This document shows positions 34,929 through 43,811 of a stretch of DNA of 64,000 bases, one piece after another. Under the pieces are notes generated by a model. That model had not been told where the DNA came from and did no database searches. It worked only from the letters and a program-made list of their open reading frames with translations. Position 1 is the first letter of the stretch. Each line of letters begins with the position of its first letter. Location of the stretch: NCBI RefSeq assembly GCF_900129215.1, contig NZ_FQUQ01000002.1, forward strand, positions 1,240,001-1,304,000, given 5' to 3'. The translations under genes were made by a program, and so were the position numbers. This DNA comes from Pedobacter caeni (GTDB lineage: Bacteria > Bacteroidota > Bacteroidia > Sphingobacteriales > Sphingobacteriaceae).

Positions 34929-36743
34929 CTAAAACAATTTTACTTTGCTACCACTGTTATTGATGATTTCTTTAGTACTATGAAACTCGATGTTTTCTTT
35001 TGTACTGTTCATGTTGATCTGCTCGGCTGTCTTTTCAATATTTGTAGCGGTACTGTTGATCTTTTGATTCGCCACCATGGTAATGTTTTCGGCCATAACA
35101 GAATGATGTTCACCGGCGTTGGTGGCAATATTTCCTCCAGCATTACTGTAGATATGTTCACCCGCAGAAATGGAGACATTCTGATCAGCACTGATGTCGA
35201 TATTCTTTGCTTTGATGCTGATATTTTCGGGAGCACTGATTTCGATGCTTGATGTGCTTGTATTGAACCTGATGATATTGCTGCTTTTATCAGTGATGGT
35301 GATGGTTTCGCTTCCCGGGCTGTCATTAAATTCGATCAGATGGCCACTTCTGGTAGCGATACTTTTTAGATGGTTATTGTCGTACCCACCTGCGCCATTC
35401 CTGGAGTGGAACAAACTTCCCATCACTACCGGCTTGGAGATATTTCCATCTTCAAAACCGACCAATATCTGGTCGCCCACTTCGGGAACAAAAACAAAGC
35501 CCCTGTTCATTTCTACCTGGACACTACCACCGGCATCCGGTGTCAGCACCCTTAACCACTCGGTTGCATCGTTGGTCTGACATTGCCACTTGAATAACAC
35601 CTTAACACGACCCTGACCTTTTGGATCATCGTTGTCTACCACATCAGCCAGTTGCATATCTGCAAAAGGTCTGGAGATTTTAGGTGCAGGAAGCTTTTCA
35701 CTATCTGCGGCAACGCCTTCAAAAGTATGTTGATAATGGCCGATGCCATCAATTTCATGGTGGATAGCGGTTACCACGAACTTTCCGAAGTCCTCTACCT
35801 GGAAATCCTGTCCATTGCGCATGCTGGTACTAATGTCTACTATTTTACCAAGACCAACTTTGGGATTGTCTCCACGACCAGTAATATTAACCAGTCCGGA
35901 AACAAGTGCTTTCTGTTCATCATTTACGAAGGTCTCGATCTCTTTCTGAGAGTTTACCCGTACATTTAAGGGTTGGTTAAAACGTTTACTGTATACCTCA
36001 TTGGAGGCCGATATCGCATGTGATACGTCGGCTGAACCAGAGCTTACTGCCCCGGGTTCTGCACTAAGAAGTTCATCCTGTTGAGAATGATAGGCGAATT
36101 TTTTGTAACTGAGCGGGGCTACCTGCATCCCGTATTGCATGCTGTGCAGATCCCTTCCATAAACCAGGGCAATTTCTTCCTGTTTATCCGGTTTGCCGAA
36201 ATGAAGTATCCTGCCATCATAATAAAACCATTCATGGTACTGAGCAGAGAGCCTGTTAATGAAGTCAAAGTCACTTTCCTTATACTGGATGATGTAATCA
36301 ATGACATCTCTGTAGACAGGATTAATTTGAAAATTCAGGTCATTCTCCGGAGTATCATTGGTTGCTTTATGCAGAATGGTTTTCAAGTCTTTATCCAGGT
36401 AGGAGCCAAGATCAGGCCCTCTTTCTAACAGAATATCCGGACTATGACCTATAATCAGGATATCACCCTGAAAACCGTGTGTCTGGGCAATTTCTATTTT
36501 AGTGATAATTCCGGTAAAGATATTCGACGGCTCTCCCTCCAGCCCGAATTGAACAGTTAAATTCTTGCCTATAAAATCTTTGGATTTCGCAAGCGTAATA
36601 CTACTGGTTCCCTCCAACTGGTCATGGTTGATGCGGAGTTCAAAAGTATGGTGTTCGTTAAAACGTTGGTCAAGCGTAAAACGACTAAAGTGCGTTACTG
36701 GTATCTGCTCAATGCTGAAGTCCAGAATTAGTTTGTTTACCAT
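34929..36743 (-). CDS. Type VI secretion system Vgr family spike protein
   Basis: A 604-residue protein with the gp27/gp5 architecture. The N-terminal ~330 residues form gp27-like barrels (FTLDQRFNEHHTFELRINHDQL, YVIQYKESDFDFINRLSAQYHE written as YIIQYKESDFDFINRL). The gp5 OB-fold lies at about 365-455 (ADVVDNDDPKGQGRVKVLFKW, WLRVLTPDAGG, FVPEVGDQILVGFEDGN, VVMGSLFHSRN). The C-terminus is a triple beta-helix built of short repeats (SIEISAPENISIKAKNIDIS and similar). It is the spike that carries the PAAR-like effector. No other structural type VI genes (sheath, baseplate, membrane complex) occur in the window except a TssD fragment. Confidence 0.92.
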   Translation of the reverse strand: MVNKLILDFSIEQIPVTHFSRFTLDQRFNEHHTFELRINHDQLEGTSSITLAKSKDFIGKNLTVQFGLEGEPSNIFTGIITKIEIAQTHGFQGDILIIGHSPDILLERGPDLGSYLDKDLKTILHKATNDTPENDLNFQINPVYRDVIDYIIQYKESDFDFINRLSAQYHEWFYYDGRILHFGKPDKQEEIALVYGRDLHSMQYGMQVAPLSYKKFAYHSQQDELLSAEPGAVSSGSADVSHAISASNEVYSKRFNQPLNVRVNSQKEIETFVNDEQKALVSGLVNITGRGDNPKVGLGKIVDISTSMRNGQDFQVEDFGKFVVTAIHHEIDGIGHYQHTFEGVAADSEKLPAPKISRPFADMQLADVVDNDDPKGQGRVKVLFKWQCQTNDATEWLRVLTPDAGGSVQVEMNRGFVFVPEVGDQILVGFEDGNISKPVVMGSLFHSRNGAGGYDNNHLKSIATRSGHLIEFNDSPGSETITITDKSSNIIRFNTSTSSIEISAPENISIKAKNIDISADQNVSISAGEHIYSNAGGNIATNAGEHHSVMAENITMVANQKINSTATNIEKTAEQINMNSTKENIEFHSTKEIINNSGSKVKLF

Positions 36744-36807
36744 GGTTCAGAAGGTAAGGTAGAGCGTTAGAAAATAGATTGTTTGTTTGTCTGTAATCGA
36801 ATGCCGG

Positions 36808-36927
36808 TCATTTATATGGAGAACTTGCCAACGCTTTGACGAGGGGTGTGTCGGGGTTTAAATAGCAGGTACATTGAAGCACATTACATACTTCAGCTGA
36901 AAAGTCTAATCTTGCTTTGAAAGCCAT
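36808..36927 (-). pseudogene. Truncated TssD/Hcp-like tube protein remnant (39 codons)
   Basis: ATG at 36925-36927 starts MAFKARLDFSAEVCNVLQCT and continues CYLNPDTPLVKALASSPYK before TGA (36808-36810). The opening MAFKAxL, then NVLxCxxxLNxDT and a later SS, resembles the first 35 residues of Bacteroidota TssD (Hcp) proteins, which are usually about 130 residues. Everything after that is missing. It lies 64 bp upstream of vgr on the same strand, where tssD or hcp genes are often found. Call based on remembered family pattern, not an alignment. Confidence 0.5.
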
Positions 36928-37308
36928 AACTTTTAGTTTTAAGGTGTAAAATAATTATCCTGTTAAATTACGTCAAAAATTCTGCCATTAACAATTAATA
37001 ATCAAGCTGATATATCGAAAAAATTAAAAAGCGTGTCTGAATGGTTTTCTGTGCACTATATTTTTAAATCAATGCTTTCTTTTATTTGAAAAATATAGCT
37101 GTTTTGTTGATCATGCGTCAAAATGAATTGCGTTATTTTTTTTAGTATATCAGATAATGGAAATATTTTTCTATTTGTGTTTGGTTTTTGGATCGCTTAC
37201 CTGATATGGATATTTGAGAGATGATACATATCAAATATTGAAGTGTTTGTGGTCATTTGTATTAAAGTCTGATGTATTGATATTTAGCCGCAGTTAAATG
37301 ATTACAAA
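36928..37308. other. AT-rich divergent intergenic region
   Basis: No gene is visible. The region is strongly AT-rich and divides the minus-strand type VI island from the plus-strand stress island. It should contain the promoter of the type VI operon, but no clear TAnnTTTG match was found. The palindromic sequence TTGATCATGCGTCAA (about 37108-37122) has FNR-like half-sites one base too far apart. A better-spaced site is listed separately at 37222. Confidence 0.6.
37222..37233. promoter_or_regulatory. FNR-like site TGATACATATCA
   Basis: TGAT-ACAT-ATCA, a perfect palindromic half-site pair with the 4-bp spacer of FNR/CRP sites, 75 bp upstream of the LOG-family gene. It is the first of a series through the 37-57 kb island. 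Confidence 0.55.
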
Positions 37309-38028
37309 ATGAGCAAATCAGAGATTGTTTTCCTTGAAGGTCCCCAATCACGATGGAAAGAGTTTGTCTTTACCCTAAAGATATTGCTTGAATTTATCCG
37401 GGGTTTCAGAAGTCTTCATTTTCTTGGCCCTTGTATTACCATTTTTGGATCTGCGCGTTTTAAAGAAGGCCATCCTTATTATACCTTTACCCGGAATGCT
37501 GCGGCAGAATTTGCGAAACTTGGATTTACTATTCTCACTGGTGGTGGCCCGGGCTTAATGGAAGCGGCAAACCGTGGAGCCAGGGATGTTAATGGCCGGT
37601 CTGTAGGCTGCAACATACAACTGCCAATAGAACAGAAACCAAATGTTTATCTGGATAAATGGGTGTACATCCATCATTTTTTTGTACGTAAGGTTTTGCT
37701 TGTTAAATATTCTTTTGCTTTTGTCGTAATGCCTGGTGGTTTTGGTACTCTCGACGAGTTTTTTGAGGCGCTAACACTCATACAAACTCGTAAGATTAAG
37801 AATTTTCCGATCATAATTTTTGACAAGGCCTACCATAAGGAGCTACTTGAACACATTCATAAAATGCAGGAGGAGGGGACGGTCAGTATGGAGGAGGGGA
37901 ATTTGTTTTTGGTAACCAACAGCATTGAAGAAGCACTAAATCTGATTAAGGAAAAGAGCATTAAACAGTATAAACTAAAAGCTGAAAAAAACGCAAAACC
38001 ATTCCGTTGGCTTTTTGAATATCAGTGA
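37309..38028 (+). CDS. LOG-family protein (TIGR00730 Rossmann fold, nucleoside-monophosphate phosphoribohydrolase type)
   Basis: A 239-residue Rossmann-fold protein. The family signature PGGFGTLDEFFEAL is intact, together with the nucleotide-binding ILTGGGPGLMEAANRGA and the strand CITIFGSARF. LOG proteins hydrolyse cytokinin-like or other nucleoside 5'-monophosphates to base and ribose 5-phosphate; many bacterial members are misnamed lysine decarboxylases. An N-terminal extension of about 35 residues (FTLKILLEFIRGFRSLHFLG) precedes the core. It heads the plus-strand side of the stress island, 100 bp before the L,D-transpeptidase gene, and has an FNR-like site upstream. Confidence 0.88.
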   Translation: MSKSEIVFLEGPQSRWKEFVFTLKILLEFIRGFRSLHFLGPCITIFGSARFKEGHPYYTFTRNAAAEFAKLGFTILTGGGPGLMEAANRGARDVNGRSVGCNIQLPIEQKPNVYLDKWVYIHHFFVRKVLLVKYSFAFVVMPGGFGTLDEFFEALTLIQTRKIKNFPIIIFDKAYHKELLEHIHKMQEEGTVSMEEGNLFLVTNSIEEALNLIKEKSIKQYKLKAEKNAKPFRWLFEYQ

Positions 38029-38066
38029 TTTTCCATTCTTTTCGTGTTGATTATCAACGCTAAATA

Positions 38067-38078
38067 TGATTGCCGTCA
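38067..38078. promoter_or_regulatory. FNR/CRP-like site TGATTGCCGTCA
   Basis: TGA-N6-TCA with half-sites TGAT and GTCA, 50 bp upstream of the L,D-transpeptidase gene. One base departs from the ATCA half-site. A TTGATTATCAA palindrome lies just before it. Confidence 0.4.
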
Positions 38079-38128
38079 TTATTTTTCTACCTGAAAGTCA
38101 TCAACTTTAATTTATCAAATATGATGTT

Positions 38129-39631
38129 ATGAAACAATTGGCAAACACTCATTCTGGCTATAAAGGAAGGATATACGCGGTGTTAATTCTGATCATTGTC
38201 TTACTGCACTTTTCTTTTCAGTCTAAATCATCTTTTTGTGTTCTTTCTGATAAAACAACTTTTAATGTTGAAAATGATACATTGATGAAAGTGGCAATAA
38301 AGGGGATGCTGGCAAATAAAACGGCTATGTCTTCATTTAATTACCCTAAATCCGTGGAACGCTTCTATTTAAAATCAGAACTTAATCCTGGCTGGATAAA
38401 AGATGAGAAGGAAATCAGGAGGACATGGGAAGCTTTATTGATGCTGGACTGCGTATTGCAATTTGGTCTGAGCCATGCAGACTACCATCCCAGTGAGCTG
38501 GAATATGAGACGATGCATAATATCTACAGGATACCATCCTCTGTAAGTCCGGCTCAAAAGGCACGGTTTGATATGATGCTTACAGATGCAATGATCACCT
38601 TCATTTATCACCTTCATTTTGGGAAACTAAACCCGGTTTATACAGCGGAAAGATTAGATAATGAAGCCGTTCCTGAATTTTGTGCAGAAAAGATTTTATA
38701 TGATGCAAAGACACAATCTGATTTTATGAATCTGATCCTGAATTTGCAGCCAAAATCAAGGGCATATATCCTGATGCAGGAGCATATGAGGCTGATGAAA
38801 GGCCAATATCTGGACGACTGCTATGAAGTTCCGGAAGAAACAGTAAGAAAACTAGCCATTAATATGGAAAGGTTACGTTGGGCAGGTCTGGAAAAAACAC
38901 CTTCTATCCGGATCAATATTCCTTCCTATTCTTTAGCCCTGCAGTTCCCTGATAGCGTTTACCAGTTCAAAGTAATCGTAGGAAAAGCTGCCTGGCCAAC
39001 TCCGATATTACAAAGTGTGCTGAGTCAATTTAGCACCGCCCCGGACTGGAGGGTTCCGGGGAAAATTTTTGTTAATGAATTGTTACCTAAGATTATAAAA
39101 AATCCTGGTTTTCTGGAAACGAATCATTTTGCGATCTATGACCTTAAAGGAAACTATATTGATCCTATTAAAAATAACCTGGCAATGATCAAAAGGAATC
39201 CTGGCCAATATTTTCTGCGTCAGTCTGCTGGTTGTGACAATGCGTTGGGACGTGTGGTCTTCAGATTCGCGAATACTTTTGGTATTTATCTTCATGATAC
39301 TCCTGAACAGCAGTTGTTTAACCGGGAATTTCGTGCTTTAAGTCATGGATGTATTCGTGTGGAGGAAGCAGGAAAAATGGCGGCTCTATTACTGGAATTT
39401 GATGGAACACCGAAAAGTATCAAAGTGCTGCATCAGGCAATGGCTATTTACGAACCTAAAACGTTTACCCTGAAAAGTGGCATTCCCATACAGACACTAT
39501 ATCTGACTTGTGAAATTGTGGATGGCCAGATCAAGAATTATGAAGATGTTTATAATATGGACAAGGCACTTGAACAGGCTTTATACCAGACTCCAGAAGC
39601 AACCTTCACCACAAAATTAAAAAAATACTAA
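38129..39631 (+). CDS. L,D-transpeptidase of the YcbB/LdtD type
   Basis: A 500-residue exported enzyme forming 3-3 cross-links in peptidoglycan. A hydrophobic signal or anchor lies at about residues 15-32 (IYAVLILIIVLLHFSF). An N-terminal helical scaffold domain follows (about 50-245). The YkuD catalytic domain spans about 258-440 and has H389 (FGIYLHDTP) and the catalytic motif SHGCIRVE with H406, C408 and R410. The length and the scaffold domain match E. coli YcbB. It leads a four-gene operon with two universal stress genes and adhP (gaps of 10, 27 and 39 bp), an unusual setting that suggests wall remodelling during energy stress. Confidence 0.9.
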   Translation: MKQLANTHSGYKGRIYAVLILIIVLLHFSFQSKSSFCVLSDKTTFNVENDTLMKVAIKGMLANKTAMSSFNYPKSVERFYLKSELNPGWIKDEKEIRRTWEALLMLDCVLQFGLSHADYHPSELEYETMHNIYRIPSSVSPAQKARFDMMLTDAMITFIYHLHFGKLNPVYTAERLDNEAVPEFCAEKILYDAKTQSDFMNLILNLQPKSRAYILMQEHMRLMKGQYLDDCYEVPEETVRKLAINMERLRWAGLEKTPSIRINIPSYSLALQFPDSVYQFKVIVGKAAWPTPILQSVLSQFSTAPDWRVPGKIFVNELLPKIIKNPGFLETNHFAIYDLKGNYIDPIKNNLAMIKRNPGQYFLRQSAGCDNALGRVVFRFANTFGIYLHDTPEQQLFNREFRALSHGCIRVEEAGKMAALLLEFDGTPKSIKVLHQAMAIYEPKTFTLKSGIPIQTLYLTCEIVDGQIKNYEDVYNMDKALEQALYQTPEATFTTKLKKY

Positions 39632-39641
39632 ACGGTTCATT

Positions 39642-40523
39642 ATGAAAAAGATTTTGGTGCCTACTGATTTTTCTTTTCCTGCAAAAAATGCAGGACATTA
39701 CGCCATGCACCTGGCTAAAGAGATGAAGGCAGATGTGAAATTATGCAATGCAATTCTGGTTCCTGGAGAAGCACTAATGGCAAATCGTGTTGCCTGGCCA
39801 CTGGCAGACTATAGTGCATTGAAAGAGGAGTCTGATACAGAGCTAAGGAGTCTGGTTAAAAGTATGAATGCAACTTTTGAACTGGAAAGTGCGGCCGATT
39901 TTCATCATCCTGAAATTGAATATACAACAGAGGTAGGGGGACTGAAAGAGGTAGTCAGCAATCTGGCGCATCACCATGACATCAGCCTTGTGGGAATGGG
40001 AATGTCTGGGGCCACTGGTCTGGATAAATTCCTGATGGGAGGAAATAGTCGTGCATTGATAGAGTCGGCCGCTTTTCCTATCCTTCTGATTCCGAAAGAG
40101 GCGAGGTTCAGAAAAATAGATAAGATTGCATTTGCAACAGACCTGAATGAGGGCGATGTAGAAAAGATCCACCTTCTCTCTGGTTTTGCACGCATTTTCG
40201 ATGCGGAAATTCTGATCATTCACATTAGTGATTCCAGTGCAGATCATCAGCCTAAGGACCAGCCGGCGATAGATGCATTTCTCAATCAAATTACCAATAA
40301 GGTGAATTACCATAAAATATATTATGAATATATCTGGAATGTAGAGGTCGATAAAGGTTTAGACTGGCTCATCGAACAAGGTAAAATCAGTATGCTGGCA
40401 ATGGTGCACAGAAATAAAAGTTTGTTTAACAGATTGTTTAAAGGAAGCCATACACAGCGCATTAAAAATAGGATAGCTATCCCATTACTTGTCTTTCCTG
40501 AGTCTTTACACAGAAATTTTTAA
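39642..40523 (+). CDS. Universal stress protein, tandem UspA domains
   Basis: A 293-residue protein made of two UspA folds. The first starts MKKILVPTDFSFPAKNAGHY and carries the ATP-binding pattern G-x2-G-x9-G (GMSGATGLDKFLMGG). The second, from about residue 155, begins KIAFATDLNEGDVEKIHLLS and lacks the glycine motif, ending RIAIPLLVFPES. Tandem UspA proteins bind ATP and support survival under starvation or low oxygen. It lies 10 bp after the transpeptidase gene. Confidence 0.92.
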   Translation: MKKILVPTDFSFPAKNAGHYAMHLAKEMKADVKLCNAILVPGEALMANRVAWPLADYSALKEESDTELRSLVKSMNATFELESAADFHHPEIEYTTEVGGLKEVVSNLAHHHDISLVGMGMSGATGLDKFLMGGNSRALIESAAFPILLIPKEARFRKIDKIAFATDLNEGDVEKIHLLSGFARIFDAEILIIHISDSSADHQPKDQPAIDAFLNQITNKVNYHKIYYEYIWNVEVDKGLDWLIEQGKISMLAMVHRNKSLFNRLFKGSHTQRIKNRIAIPLLVFPESLHRNF

Positions 40524-40550
40524 CGCTTACCATTCAAAAACTTAAACATA

Positions 40551-41585
40551 ATGATACCAAAAACGATGAAGGCTGCTGTGATTCATGAATTCGGAGCTGC
40601 ACTTAAAATAGAGGAAATGAAGGTCCGGGAGCCTCAGGAAAACCAGATTCTGGTGAAAGTTATTTCCTGTGGTGTTTGCCATACAGACCTTCATGCCTGT
40701 AGTGGAGATTGGCCGGTGAAGCCAAAAATGCCGCTTATACCTGGTCATGAGGCTATCGGATATGTCGCAGCACTGGGAAAGGGTGTCTATCAGGTCAAGG
40801 AAGGAGATATCGTTGGCGTTCCATGGCTGCATAGTGCTTGTGGAGGTTGTGAATATTGTATTACCGGTTGGGAAACACTTTGTGATACACAGCAGAATGG
40901 AGGATATAGCGTGGATGGTGGTTTTGCGGAATATGTAATTGCCGACGCAAGATATGTTGCACATTTTCCTTCAGGAATCAACTTCAATGAGATGGCTCCG
41001 ATCATATGCGCGGGGGTAACGGTGTACAAAGGTTTAAAGGAAACAGAAGTGAAACCAGGAGAATGGGTGGCGATTTCCGGTATCGGAGGGTTGGGCCATC
41101 TTGCCGTTCAATATGCGAAAGCAATGGGCATGCATGTGGCTGCAATAGACATCTCAGATGATAAACTTGATCTGGCTAAGAGTCTGGGGGCAGAAATCAC
41201 TGTTAATGCCAAAGATCAGGATCCTGGTGCATTTTTAAAGAAATTAACAGGAGGAATGCACGGCGTCCTGGTTACCGCTGTATCTCCTGTCGCATTTAGT
41301 CAGGGGCTATCTGCTTTAAGGCGTAAAGGAACGCTTTCTTTAAACGGATTGCCACCGGGAGATTTTCCTCTGCCCATTTTTGATACCGTTGTAAATAGGA
41401 TAACGGTTAGAGGCTCTATTGTTGGAACCAGGAAAGACATGCAGGAAGCCATTGCTTTTGCGGTTGATGGCAAAGTAAAGGCCGATGTTCATGGAGCTAG
41501 ATTAGAGGATATTAATACAGTTTTTGATCAGATGAAGTCTGGTGAAATTGAGGGGCGTGTTGTTTTGGAGATTGCAAAACCATGA
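40551..41585 (+). CDS. adhP: Zinc-dependent alcohol dehydrogenase, AdhP type
   Basis: A 344-residue medium-chain dehydrogenase. Catalytic zinc ligands C43 (SCGVCHTDLHAC) and H66 (LIPGHEAIGYV) are present, structural zinc cysteines are C97, C100, C103 and C111, and the NAD-binding motif is SGIGGLGHLAVQYAKAMG. Length and motif spacing match AdhP/ADH1-type ethanol dehydrogenases. It would reoxidise NADH by reducing acetaldehyde or oxidise ethanol. It is placed between two universal stress genes in one operon, pointing to a fermentative or low-oxygen role. A second ATG at 40566 is a possible start. Confidence 0.93.
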   Translation: MIPKTMKAAVIHEFGAALKIEEMKVREPQENQILVKVISCGVCHTDLHACSGDWPVKPKMPLIPGHEAIGYVAALGKGVYQVKEGDIVGVPWLHSACGGCEYCITGWETLCDTQQNGGYSVDGGFAEYVIADARYVAHFPSGINFNEMAPIICAGVTVYKGLKETEVKPGEWVAISGIGGLGHLAVQYAKAMGMHVAAIDISDDKLDLAKSLGAEITVNAKDQDPGAFLKKLTGGMHGVLVTAVSPVAFSQGLSALRRKGTLSLNGLPPGDFPLPIFDTVVNRITVRGSIVGTRKDMQEAIAFAVDGKVKADVHGARLEDINTVFDQMKSGEIEGRVVLEIAKP

Positions 41586-41624
41586 CCCTGACTAACGATT
41601 AAAAAACAATTAACAAAAATAAAG

Positions 41625-42368
41625 ATGGAAACGATTTTGGTACCTACTGATTTTTCTCTTCCTGCATTGAATGCAGCGGAATTTGCATGGCATGTTGCAA
41701 AACGTACAGGAGCAGATATTGTTCTTTTTCATGCAGGTAGAAAGAGAATGAAAACGCAGGTCCCTTTTCAGGGCTCTGTAACCTTGGAAAATCCGGCAGC
41801 TGTGCTTAAAGAAGCCAGATTACAGCTTGATTTTCTGGCTGAAAAGTTACGAAATGAGAAGCCTGCTTCAGGTGATTATTTCCCTGAAATCAGTTGTATC
41901 GCAGAAATGGGAGAGATTGAGGTCCTGATATCAGACCTGATTGCTTCCAGGAAGATTTCTATGATCGTAATGGGTATGTATGGAGCCCCAAGAATTGTCA
42001 GGCTGTTCATTGGGAGTGTAAGTCAGCAGATCCTGGATCATGTTGATGTTCCTGTACTCCTGGTTCCTTATAAGTCATTGCCGGCAGAAGTTAACGAAAT
42101 AGGATTTGCCTGTAGTTCATCAGTTACTGAAGTTCCTGATCATCCATTTCTTCGTAAATTCGCCAGAGCCTTTGATGCGGAATTATCAGTGGTGCATATA
42201 GATCATCTGTTAAAAAACCAAAGATTATCGTCGGCAATCAATGGTGATCCTGACATGCTGGCGATCGTTAAGGATAAAACCAACAGATTTAAGCGTTTTT
42301 TTAAAGAGGAGTTACCGGAGAAGTTGTCTGAACAGATTGAAATCCCATTATTGGTCATTCCTGAATAA
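41625..42368 (+). CDS. Universal stress protein, UspA domain plus degenerate second domain
   Basis: A 247-residue protein starting METILVPTDFSLPALNAAEF. The first UspA domain has the full ATP motif G-x2-G-x9-GS (GMYGAPRIVRLFIGS). The second half is shorter than in the other tandem proteins of the island (EIGFACSSSVTEV to IPLLVIPE) and lacks the glycine motif. It ends the LDT-usp-adhP-usp operon, and its last 14 bases overlap the convergent lactate dehydrogenase gene. Confidence 0.88.
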   Translation: METILVPTDFSLPALNAAEFAWHVAKRTGADIVLFHAGRKRMKTQVPFQGSVTLENPAAVLKEARLQLDFLAEKLRNEKPASGDYFPEISCIAEMGEIEVLISDLIASRKISMIVMGMYGAPRIVRLFIGSVSQQILDHVDVPVLLVPYKSLPAEVNEIGFACSSSVTEVPDHPFLRKFARAFDAELSVVHIDHLLKNQRLSSAINGDPDMLAIVKDKTNRFKRFFKEELPEKLSEQIEIPLLVIPE

Positions 42369-43317
42369 GGGAGTTCCAGTGATCCAGTGTTGCTATAATT
42401 TGCGTTGAAATCTCCTGGAGTGCCTCTTTAGTTAAAAATGCCTGGTGTGGTGTGATGAGTACATTAGGGTTTTTCATCAATTCTGAAAATAAAAAATCCC
42501 TGAACTGGTCCACCTCATGGTCCTCAAAAAATAAACCTTTTTCATATTCGTAGACATCTAAACCGAGGTAGCCTATTTTTCCGGTTTTCAAAGCTTCTAA
42601 TGCATCTGTTGTCTTGATTAATTCACCTCTGGCAGTATTGATAATCATTACACCTGTTTTCATTTTTTTTATTGAACTGGTATCGATGATATGTCGTGTT
42701 TCCGGACTGAGGGGAATATGGAGTGAAATTACATCTGATTCCAGGTAAAGAGTATCCAGATCAACAAATTTCACATGTTTTGTCTTTTTTGAGGCAGTAT
42801 CATACCCCAATACTTTGCATCCAAGCCCATGAAAAATGGGGGCTACTGCTGCTCCGATATGTCCTAAGCCTATTATACCTACTGTTTTTCCATAAAAGTT
42901 AAAACCTGTAAGGTGATCTAGCGAGAAATTAAATGCCCTGCACTGCTGGTTTGATTGAATCAGATGACGGCTTAATGCCATGGCAAGCATCACTGCATGT
43001 TCTGCAATAGCTTGCGGAGAATAATCAGGAATATTCGCTACTTTGATATCGTATTTTTTTGCAGCTTCCTGGTCAATATGATCAATGCCAACTGACCGTG
43101 TTGCGATGTATTTTATCCCATGTTCGGCGAGTGTTTTGATGATGGGGGCGGCAAGGTCATCATTAGTAAAAACTACCACAGCATCCATACCTTTTACATA
43201 ACAAATGGTGTCTTTATCCAATGCTTTTGAAGTAAATGTAATTTCATGCTTTTGCTGATTAGATTCTATCAGCAAATCCTTCTCATTTATTTTAGTACTA
43301 TAAAAAATCGCTTTCAT
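42355..43317 (-). CDS. ldhA: D-lactate dehydrogenase (2-hydroxyacid dehydrogenase family)
   Basis: A 320-residue NAD-dependent enzyme reducing pyruvate to D-lactate. Family features are the N-terminal ATRSVGIDHIDQEAA substrate region, the Rossmann motif GIIGLGHIGAAVA, the catalytic arginine in INTARGELI, the glutamate region (GLDVYEYEKGLFFED, diagnostic of the LdhA group) and the catalytic histidine in ITPHQAFLT. It follows a TerB-like gene by 19 bp on the minus strand, so both are probably read from the region with twin FNR-like sites, which fits fermentative expression. Confidence 0.92.
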   Translation of the reverse strand: MKAIFYSTKINEKDLLIESNQQKHEITFTSKALDKDTICYVKGMDAVVVFTNDDLAAPIIKTLAEHGIKYIATRSVGIDHIDQEAAKKYDIKVANIPDYSPQAIAEHAVMLAMALSRHLIQSNQQCRAFNFSLDHLTGFNFYGKTVGIIGLGHIGAAVAPIFHGLGCKVLGYDTASKKTKHVKFVDLDTLYLESDVISLHIPLSPETRHIIDTSSIKKMKTGVMIINTARGELIKTTDALEALKTGKIGYLGLDVYEYEKGLFFEDHEVDQFRDFLFSELMKNPNVLITPHQAFLTKEALQEISTQIIATLDHWNSLIQE

Positions 43318-43336
43318 AATTTTATCTCATGTTTAT

Positions 43337-43756
43337 TCAGTGTAATGGTTCTTTATTTTTTAATACTATATCCAGTTGACTTAGAAATACAAGTTCAGAT
43401 TTATTCCTCTGAGCAAATGCTGAGGCGATAGCTGCGCTTGTTCTGAAGATGAGCTGATTGACCGGATCCCGAAACAAATACTCATTGTTTTTCTTGTAGA
43501 TTTTAAACTCCGGAATGGCCTTTTTAATGTCCCAATCATTTTCGTACAGCCAGTCGAACGTAATTAAAATATAATAAACGAAATCAGTTCCGTATTCATC
43601 AAAAGAGGTATCAATTGATAGCCATTCATTTTTCACGATTTTCCTTAGTTCATCTATTTCTTCGGGCCTTACCTTACCATCGGTTGCTGCTACTGCATAA
43701 AATAATTTTGCCAGCTGTTGATAGAATGCCCTTGATGTTCTATTGGAGGTTTCCAT
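43337..43756 (-). CDS. TerB-like protein
   Basis: A 139-residue soluble helical protein. The N-terminal segment FYQQLAKLFYAVAATDGKVR followed by PEEIDELRKIVKNEW matches the TerB/DjlA-type helical domain, in which acidic residues (here D and E in ATDGKVRPEE) bind metal. The rest (YGTDFVYYILITFDWLYEN) is helical without known motif. Tellurite-related function should not be assumed; many TerB proteins are envelope-stress factors of unknown role. It is first in an operon with ldhA. Confidence 0.7.
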   Translation of the reverse strand: METSNRTSRAFYQQLAKLFYAVAATDGKVRPEEIDELRKIVKNEWLSIDTSFDEYGTDFVYYILITFDWLYENDWDIKKAIPEFKIYKKNNEYLFRDPVNQLIFRTSAAIASAFAQRNKSELVFLSQLDIVLKNKEPLH

Positions 43757-43811
43757 TTTTTATTAGTTAGGATTATCTATACAATTTAGAGAATAAATGC
43801 CTGCATGAAAA

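Noticed and set aside
34899..36762. Several 60-128-codon plus-strand frames inside the vgr gene
   Set aside because: They are antisense shadows produced by the repetitive beta-helix and codon bias of vgr; none has a plausible start region or recognisable product.
37108..37122. TTGATCATGCGTCAA as an FNR site
   Set aside because: The half-sites TTGA and TCAA are seven bases apart instead of six, so the spacing is wrong for one dimer.
43337..43756. Naming the TerB-like protein as a tellurite-resistance gene
   Set aside because: Only the helical TerB-like domain is visible; no other ter genes are nearby.
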